Shown piece after piece: positions 28,268 through 33,318 of a DNA stretch of 33,318 nt. The DNA lies in assembly GCA_937931785.1 (NCBI GenBank), contig CALHAX010000115.1:1-33318 (forward strand), read 5' to 3'. Source of the stretch: an uncultured Hyphomicrobiaceae bacterium (GTDB lineage: Bacteria; Pseudomonadota; Alphaproteobacteria; Rhizobiales; CALHAX01). The position numbers were made by a program, and so were the translations under genes. The notes under the pieces were generated by a model that was given only the letters and a program-made list of their open reading frames with translations, had not been told where the DNA came from and searched no databases. Position 1 is the stretch's first letter. Every line of letters begins with the position of its first letter.

Positions 28268-28861
28268 CTAACGCGGTGCGCGTTTGGCGAGGATACGTTG
28301 CAACGTCCGACGGTGCATATTCAGACGACGTGCTGTCTCGGACACATTGCGGTTGCACAACTCATAGACGCGCTGGATGTGTTCCCATCGAACGCGATCC
28401 GCGGATAGTGGATTCTCCGGAGGTGCTGCTTTCTGGTTTGGTGGTGCGAGGAGTGCCTTGCACACATCGTCTGCGTCGGCTGGTTTCGACAGGTAGTCGA
28501 CAGCCCCCAGTTTTACCGCAGATACCGCCGTGGCGAAGTTGCCATATCCAGTCAACATGATGGCGCGTGCATCCGGGCGAACACGGCTCAGCTCTTCAAG
28601 AATGTCCAGGCCGTTTCCGTCGCCAAGACGCATGTCGACAACTGCAAATGCTGGTGGATCTGATCGAATTTCGGCAAGTCCGTCGGCGACACTCGATGCC
28701 ATGCGCACCTGAAAACCACGGTTTTCCATCGCGCGGCTGAGGCGTGCGACGAATGGTTGATCGTCATCGACGATGACCAGAGTTGCGTCTTCCGGCAGTT
28801 CAACAGGCTGCATGTTGGACTGTGTGGTGTCCTGTTCGCCTGGCTGGGTCATGTCCATCAT
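28268..28861 (-). CDS. regA: RegA/ActR/PrrA-type redox response regulator
   Basis: This is the DNA-binding partner of the RegB sensor kinase and controls genes of respiration, carbon and nitrogen metabolism according to redox state. From the ATG at 28861 it has 197 residues. The receiver domain shows the acidic pocket VDDD (31-34), the phospho-acceptor Asp76 in VVDMRLGDGNGL, MLTGYG and the conserved Lys in LSKPAD. The C-terminal FIS-type helix-turn-helix NVSETARRLNMHRRTLQRI is the invariant motif of this family. An AAGGA ribosome site lies nine bases upstream of 28861; an ATG at 28903 is also in frame. RegB is the next gene upstream on the same strand. Confidence 0.94.
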   Translation of the reverse strand: MMDMTQPGEQDTTQSNMQPVELPEDATLVIVDDDQPFVARLSRAMENRGFQVRMASSVADGLAEIRSDPPAFAVVDMRLGDGNGLDILEELSRVRPDARAIMLTGYGNFATAVSAVKLGAVDYLSKPADADDVCKALLAPPNQKAAPPENPLSADRVRWEHIQRVYELCNRNVSETARRLNMHRRTLQRILAKRAPR

Positions 28862-29033
28862 TGCGCACGGTCCTTCTCGCGCTGCCGCCCCTGGCACCTG
28901 CATGGTAGCTTCATATATGGGCGTCTTCTGTTTCCTTTACAATATACGGCAAAAAGAAGCCCGTCGATCAACCCTTTGCACGAAATAGGTTTTTGCGTGA
29001 GTTAGGGTCAACAAAACTTTTCAGCCTGAAGGG

Positions 29034-30398
29034 TTAGAGAGCGTAATCCTCGAAGTCCTGTCCCGTGGCCTCGAAAACGGTGCGGTCCCAGATTACCTGA
29101 ACAACAGCACCGTTTGCAGGCGCAAAGCGATTTGCAATGGTGACCTCGGCTCCTGAGCGCTCCAGCAGTGTGCTTGCGATAAAGAACCCAAGTCCCAGAC
29201 CCGCATGATCATCGGTCTGCTTGTTCTTGCGCAAGCGACCTGAGAGTGGTCGAGATGTCAGATAGGGTTCGCCAAGGGCTTCCAGCATGCTCTGAGTGAA
29301 ACCCGGACCGTCGTCAGCAATCACGATCGAGACGGTTTGATCATTCCATTCGGCGGTAACTGTAATCGTATCTTCGGCATAATCGGCTGCGTTTTCGACC
29401 AGATTGCTGAGGCCGTGCAGTACGCCTGGAGACCGGCGGGCGACAGGTTCCGCTCTTGCAGTGCCGGTTGCATCCGTCATTGGTTCTGTTTCGATGGTGA
29501 AATTCTTGTCGAACACGCGATAGGGCTCAACCGCTTCATCGATCAACTGGGACAAGGGGAAATGGGCGTGGAGGGGGTCTTCCGTGTCGCCCATGCTGGT
29601 CAGCGAGGTCAAAATTTCTCGACATCGGCGGGTTTGCGACTTGAGGAGTGCCAGGTCTTCCGCATTCGGGCCATCTGCGGGAAGGGCGCGCTCAAGTTCG
29701 GTTGCGACAACGGCAATGGTCGCGAGGGGGGTGCCGAGTTCATGGGCGGCGGCGGCGGCTAGTCCGTCAAGGGCGTGGAGTTGCTGTTCGCGTGCCAGAA
29801 CGTGCTCTGTGGCCGCCAAAGCGTCGGACATGTCGCGTGCTTCTCGCGCCAAACGTCGTGTGTAAAGGCCAATGAAGGCCATACCACACACGACGGACGC
29901 CCACAGACCAACGCTGTATTCAAGAGGAAGCTTGAACGTTTCGCCCGACCACCATGGCAAAGGTTGATGCAGAAACAGGAGTGCAGACGCGAGGAGGAGT
30001 GCGAGCCCGCCCAAAAGCAGTGTGTGGCGCGCTGGCAAGGTTGCGGCCGATACTGTTACCGGTGCGATCATGAGGAATGCGAATGGATTCTCGAGGCCAC
30101 CTGTGAGGTACAGAAGGGCCGACAACTGCAACAGGTCGTAGGTCAACAGCGCTGCGGCGAACGTATCTGACAAACGGAACCGTGTTGGAAACCGGATCGA
30201 GAGCCAGAAATTCAAAAGTGCTGACAAGGCAATGAGAGCCAGGCACGCGGTGAGGGGCAGGGATATTGAAAGCAGACCGTAGATGACGATGATTGCAAGA
30301 AGCTGTCCGAGCACCGCGATCCAGCGCAACCCGATGATAGTTTGCAGGCGTGGACGGCTCAGTTGCGTATCTGATCTGGGGAAGGCGGGAACGGTCAT
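29034..30398 (-). CDS. regB: RegB/ActS/PrrB-type redox sensor histidine kinase
   Basis: RegB is an inner-membrane histidine kinase that phosphorylates RegA when the quinone pool is reduced. The 454-residue product has six hydrophobic segments between about 21 and 180. The quinone-site motif GGLENPFAF (100-108) lies in the periplasmic loop region. The DHp domain has the H-box AAAHELGTPLATI (His219) and the redox-active cysteine in RRCREIL (Cys259), and the catalytic domain has LSNLVENAADYA, DDGPGF and GLGLGFFIA. All signature residues are intact. The ATG at 30398 is used; a TTG at 30434 is less likely. It is read divergently from the SCO gene and followed by regA. Confidence 0.95.
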   Translation of the reverse strand: MTVPAFPRSDTQLSRPRLQTIIGLRWIAVLGQLLAIIVIYGLLSISLPLTACLALIALSALLNFWLSIRFPTRFRLSDTFAAALLTYDLLQLSALLYLTGGLENPFAFLMIAPVTVSAATLPARHTLLLGGLALLLASALLFLHQPLPWWSGETFKLPLEYSVGLWASVVCGMAFIGLYTRRLAREARDMSDALAATEHVLAREQQLHALDGLAAAAAHELGTPLATIAVVATELERALPADGPNAEDLALLKSQTRRCREILTSLTSMGDTEDPLHAHFPLSQLIDEAVEPYRVFDKNFTIETEPMTDATGTARAEPVARRSPGVLHGLSNLVENAADYAEDTITVTAEWNDQTVSIVIADDGPGFTQSMLEALGEPYLTSRPLSGRLRKNKQTDDHAGLGLGFFIASTLLERSGAEVTIANRFAPANGAVVQVIWDRTVFEATGQDFEDYAL

Positions 30399-30556
30399 GG
30401 GCGTACAAGATCCTGGAATATACTGAGCTGGCAACCGTGGGAGATGTTATGACGCACGATCTTCACGAGATGGTCACGTGAATTTTGGGCGCGCTTATGC
30501 GACGACGGGAAATGCGACGCCAGTTCGTCGCGACGGTTGATCCTCGGAGTTTTGTC

Positions 30557-31168
30557 ATGTCGCCCAAACTGATGGCTGTCATTGTTTCTGCGTTTCTGGT
30601 TGGAGCTGGTGGCGCTTATGTGATGAATACCATTGAACGCTCATCGTCGTCGCAGACACTCAAATCCACCGGCAAGGCATTGATTGGTGGTGCGTTCACC
30701 ATGGTAAATCAAAAGGGAAAAACGGTTACAGAGAAGGATTTTCTAGGACGTCATTCCCTGGTGTTTTTTGGTTTCACGCACTGCCCCGACATCTGCCCTG
30801 CCACACTTCAGGTAGCAAGTGAGGCCATGGAAAAACTCGGTCCACTGGCCGATAAAGTGCAACCGGTTTTTGTCTCTGTCGATCCGGAACGAGACACGCC
30901 CGAGATCCTGAAATCCTACCTTGAGGATTTTGATCCTCGACTGACGGGGTTAACCGGTAGTGTCGATCAGGTCGCTAAAATCGCCAAGGCCTACCGTATC
31001 TACCACAACAAGGTTGCCGATCCGAACAGTGAAGGCGGGTATACCGTTGATCATTCGGCTTATCTGTATCTCATGTCGCCTGAAGGGCAGTACATCGCGC
31101 ATTACCCCCCGGCCATTCAGGGGGATGCGCTTGCGGATCGGATGAGACCCGCACTGTCACGTGGATAA
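30557..31168 (+). CDS. senC: SCO1/SenC family copper chaperone
   Basis: SCO/SenC proteins are thioredoxin-fold, membrane-anchored copper proteins that help insert copper into cytochrome oxidase. The 203-residue product has an N-terminal membrane anchor (about 6-24) and the copper site: CPDIC with Cys76 and Cys80, plus His166 in VDHSAYLYL. FVSVDPERDTPEIL is another family signature. The ATG at 30557 is preceded by GGAG eight bases upstream. It is divergent from regB with 158 bases between, the usual regB-senC arrangement in alphaproteobacteria, so the two may share regulatory sequence. Confidence 0.93.
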   Translation: MSPKLMAVIVSAFLVGAGGAYVMNTIERSSSSQTLKSTGKALIGGAFTMVNQKGKTVTEKDFLGRHSLVFFGFTHCPDICPATLQVASEAMEKLGPLADKVQPVFVSVDPERDTPEILKSYLEDFDPRLTGLTGSVDQVAKIAKAYRIYHNKVADPNSEGGYTVDHSAYLYLMSPEGQYIAHYPPAIQGDALADRMRPALSRG

Positions 31169-31390
31169 TTTGCTTTCCAGTTCATAAACTTACGTTCTGC
31201 GATGTTCTGGACTCCTGTGTGGTTCGGGCTTACCTTGTGTGTCATCGGTGTTAACCGAATCGGACGGGGGCGTCCGTTGATGCACATGTCGTTGCGTCAA
31301 GGTTCCAAATTCAGATCATCAAGAATCTGAAGGGGACACTTAAGTGTCGGGGAGGACACGGAAGCGCAGCGATACGGGGGAAGGTCATAT
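31169..31390. promoter_or_regulatory. intergenic region upstream of the PHA depolymerase with a 14-bp perfect palindrome
   Basis: The perfect palindrome GACACTTAAGTGTC lies at 31335-31348, 42 bases before the depolymerase ATG, and is followed by GGGGAGGAC. A 14-base perfect dyad at this position looks like an operator for a dimeric repressor or activator. No other gene is seen in the stretch. Confidence 0.45.
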
Positions 31391-32851
31391 ATGCTCTATC
31401 ACTGGTTCGAACTGGGCCACGCGGCTGTGAAGCCTGCGCGTCTTGCTGCTGGTTCTGCACGAATGATGCTGAATCATCCTATGAATCCCATGGCGAATAC
31501 GGCTGTTGGACGTGGCGCGTCCGCGGCCTGTGAAGTTTTTGAACGCACGACGCGCCGTTATACGAAACCTGAATTCGGGATCACCGATATCGAAGTGGAC
31601 GGTGCGTCTGTTTGCGTGCGCGAAGATGTTGTCTGGGAGCATCCATTCTGTGAAATGATCCGGTTTACCAAGGATCTTCCAGACAAACAGACGACGACTC
31701 AGCCACGCGTTCTACTGCTTTCACCGATGTCCGGTCACTTTGCGACTTTGCTCCGTGGGACAGTCGAGGCGTTCCTTCCGGACCACGAAGTCTACATCAC
31801 GGATTGGCGCGATGCGCGTCAGGTGCCGGTTGCCTACGGGCAGTTCGATCTTGATGATTATGTCGATGTGGTTCGGGCCATGTTGAGCGCACTTGGTGGC
31901 GACGTGCATGTCGTTGCGGTTTGTCAACCTTCGGTGCCGGCCATGGCTGCGGTTGCACTCATGGAAGAAGCCGGACATCCGCATGCACCGAACAGTTTGA
32001 CCATGATGGGTGGGCCCATCGATACGCGGATCAATCCTACAGAAGTCAATCGGCTCGCCGAGGACAAGGGAACCGAGTGGTTCGCGAACAATGTGATCTC
32101 GCGGGTCCCATGGCCACATCTCGGTTTTGGCCGAACGGTCTATCCAGGTTTTCTGCAATTGACCGGTTTCATGACCATGAACCTCGATCGGCATGTGAAG
32201 GCTCACAAGGATCTGTTTCAGCACCTCGTTGAAGGCGATGGCGACTCTGCCGAGAAACATATCGATTTTTACGACGAATACCTCGCGGTGATGGATCTGA
32301 CGTCTGAATTTTATCTTCAGACCATCGAGAACGTTTTCGTTGAACATCACCTGCCGAAAGGTAAAATGATGCATCGCGGTGTGCCAGTTCGTCCGGCTGC
32401 GATCAAGAACGTGCCTGTCATGACTGTTGAGGGCGAGAAGGACGACATCACAGGAACGGGGCAGTGCTCTGCAGCACTTGATCTGTGCAGTGGATTGCCG
32501 TCGTCAAAGAAAGTCCACTTCGAAGCGCCGCATGTCGGGCACTATGGAATTTTCAACGGATCACGTTTCCGTCAGACGATCCTCCCGAAACTTTGCAAAT
32601 TCATCGCCAGGCACGAACCGCCCGCACGTGTGCAAAAATCACGTATCATTCTGGAAGACATCGACTCTGGTGGCTTGCCGGCGGGGGCTTTGAAATGTGC
32701 ACAGCAAATGCGTCGTGATACGCAACGCACGCTAGCAGCGCTTGAAGCCGGCAAAGTGCCAGACTTTATGAACGTGCCAGACAGCGGTGCGCCTGTGCAA
32801 CGTCCGCGTAAAAAATCAGCGGCAAAACCGGGCAGGCGCTCCCGGCGTTGA
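31391..32851 (+). CDS. phaZ: intracellular polyhydroxyalkanoate (PHB) depolymerase
   Basis: This alpha/beta-hydrolase degrades stored PHB inside the cell. The 486-residue product matches the TIGR01849 group: MLYHWFELGHAAVKPAR at the start, LLLSPMSGHFATLLRGTV (108-125), DWRDARQVPVAYGQFDLDDY, and the nucleophile motif VVAVCQPSVPAM with Cys178 (cysteine instead of the usual serine, as in known intracellular PhaZ enzymes). MTVEGEKDDITG and the catalytic His in PHVGHYGIFNGSRF complete the set. The tail is Lys/Arg-rich (RPRKKSAAKPGRRSRR). No PHB synthase or phasin gene is in the window. The ATG at 31391 is used. Confidence 0.93.
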   Translation: MLYHWFELGHAAVKPARLAAGSARMMLNHPMNPMANTAVGRGASAACEVFERTTRRYTKPEFGITDIEVDGASVCVREDVVWEHPFCEMIRFTKDLPDKQTTTQPRVLLLSPMSGHFATLLRGTVEAFLPDHEVYITDWRDARQVPVAYGQFDLDDYVDVVRAMLSALGGDVHVVAVCQPSVPAMAAVALMEEAGHPHAPNSLTMMGGPIDTRINPTEVNRLAEDKGTEWFANNVISRVPWPHLGFGRTVYPGFLQLTGFMTMNLDRHVKAHKDLFQHLVEGDGDSAEKHIDFYDEYLAVMDLTSEFYLQTIENVFVEHHLPKGKMMHRGVPVRPAAIKNVPVMTVEGEKDDITGTGQCSAALDLCSGLPSSKKVHFEAPHVGHYGIFNGSRFRQTILPKLCKFIARHEPPARVQKSRIILEDIDSGGLPAGALKCAQQMRRDTQRTLAALEAGKVPDFMNVPDSGAPVQRPRKKSAAKPGRRSRR

Positions 32852-33024
32852 TCAACATCGTGTAGTTCACATTCTACGGTCGTCCATATGGACCGCCTTG
32901 GTGTTGCCTGAGTTGCAGGTAAACCTGAACTTGACGTTACGGCAGCACGCGTGAATTGCAGTTGTTTCTCGTTGCGTTTCTCTATTTGAATTATCATCCG
33001 TTCCAGAGCATGCAAGGGGGCTTC

Positions 33025-33318
33025 ATGCGGCGAACCTACGCGTACGGCGAATCGGCCGTCGAGGAACTGGCTATTGCGGGATTGCCAGTGCCTGTTCAAT
33101 TGAAACGACATCCGCGTGCGCGACGTATGACGCTGCGCGTGAGCCAGAGCCGTGGTGGCGTTATTTTGACGATGCCGCACGATTGCCACTACAGCGATGC
33201 GGATTCATTTGTCTCCAAACATGTGGACTGGATCAAGCAACACCTGGATGAACTTCCGCAAACTGTGCCGTTTGCGGATGGCGCGGTTATTCCCTTTCGT
33301 GGGGAGGAGCATGCGCTT
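33025..33318 (+). CDS. YgjP-type (M48-like) metallopeptidase domain protein, N-terminal part (cut by window edge)
   Basis: From the ATG at 33025 the frame is open to the window end (98 residues). The ribosome site AAGGGGG lies just upstream; an in-frame ATG at 33010 would add five residues. The sequence QLKRHPRARRMTLRVSQSRGGVILTMP is the N-terminal signature of the YgjP/DUF45 family, in which a HExxH zinc site follows about 60-100 residues later, beyond the edge. Its specific substrate is unknown. It is 173 bases after the PHB depolymerase gene on the same strand. Confidence 0.8.
   Translation, partial: MRRTYAYGESAVEELAIAGLPVPVQLKRHPRARRMTLRVSQSRGGVILTMPHDCHYSDADSFVSKHVDWIKQHLDELPQTVPFADGAVIPFRGEEHAL

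Noticed and set aside
32882-32893. 12-base palindrome GTCCATATGGAC after the PHB depolymerase
   Set aside because: It is perfect but short, with no partner element or nearby start; chance or a minor site is as likely as function.

Overview
The window is chromosomal DNA from an alphaproteobacterium, most likely from Hyphomicrobiales or a close relative. The evidence is the gene order rpsT - dnaA - dnaN - recF - gyrB, a separate alpha (glyQ) and beta (glyS) glycyl-tRNA synthetase pair, an ActR/ActS (RegA/RegB) redox two-component pair with a divergent SCO/SenC gene, an MmcB-type DNA repair protein and an intracellular PHA depolymerase. Codon use favours G/C at the third position. I saw no rRNA, tRNA, CRISPR array, insertion sequence or phage gene. 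This reads as core chromosome with one accessory-looking polysaccharide block.

Layout: (1) 1-2561, minus strand: a translation operon running small membrane-anchored protein, glyQ, DUF4262 protein, small membrane protein, glyS (cut by the left edge). (2) 2647-6329: two Zn-dependent peptidoglycan peptidases (M15A type and MepA) around an agmatinase-family ureohydrolase, then a TIGR01777-type epimerase. (3) 6317-11330, minus strand: five co-oriented genes, read as SxtJ-like membrane protein, DUF5989 small membrane protein, NodU/TobZ-type carbamoyltransferase, nucleotide-sugar dehydrogenase and UDP-glucuronate 4-epimerase. This is the most interesting part of the window: a compact set that looks built to carbamoylate a uronic-acid-containing surface glycan. 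(4) 11565-20218, plus strand: rpsT with a clear terminator, a roughly 0.94 kb non-coding stretch with a perfect DnaA box and five GANTC sites, a rhodanese, then dnaA, dnaN, recF and gyrB.

(5) 20359-23223: an unrecognised two-TM protein with a coiled-coil tail and a class A penicillin-binding protein (PBP1A type). (6) 23224-25612: a 0.59 kb gene-free, AT-richer stretch, then a minus-strand MttB-family methyltransferase homologue without an in-frame amber codon. (7) 25613-28255: an AsmA-family protein and MmcB. (8) 28268-31168: regA/actR and regB/actS (minus) with a divergent SCO/SenC gene, the standard redox-control cluster. (9) 31391-33318: an intracellular polyhydroxyalkanoate depolymerase with a 14-bp perfect palindrome upstream, and the start of a YgjP-type metallopeptidase gene cut by the right edge.

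The genes fall into a few working groups: replication initiation and DNA topology (dnaA, dnaN, recF, gyrB), glycine charging (glyQ, glyS), cell wall and envelope (MepA, M15A, PBP1A, AsmA, glycan carbamoylation), and redox/carbon storage control (RegBA, SCO, PhaZ).
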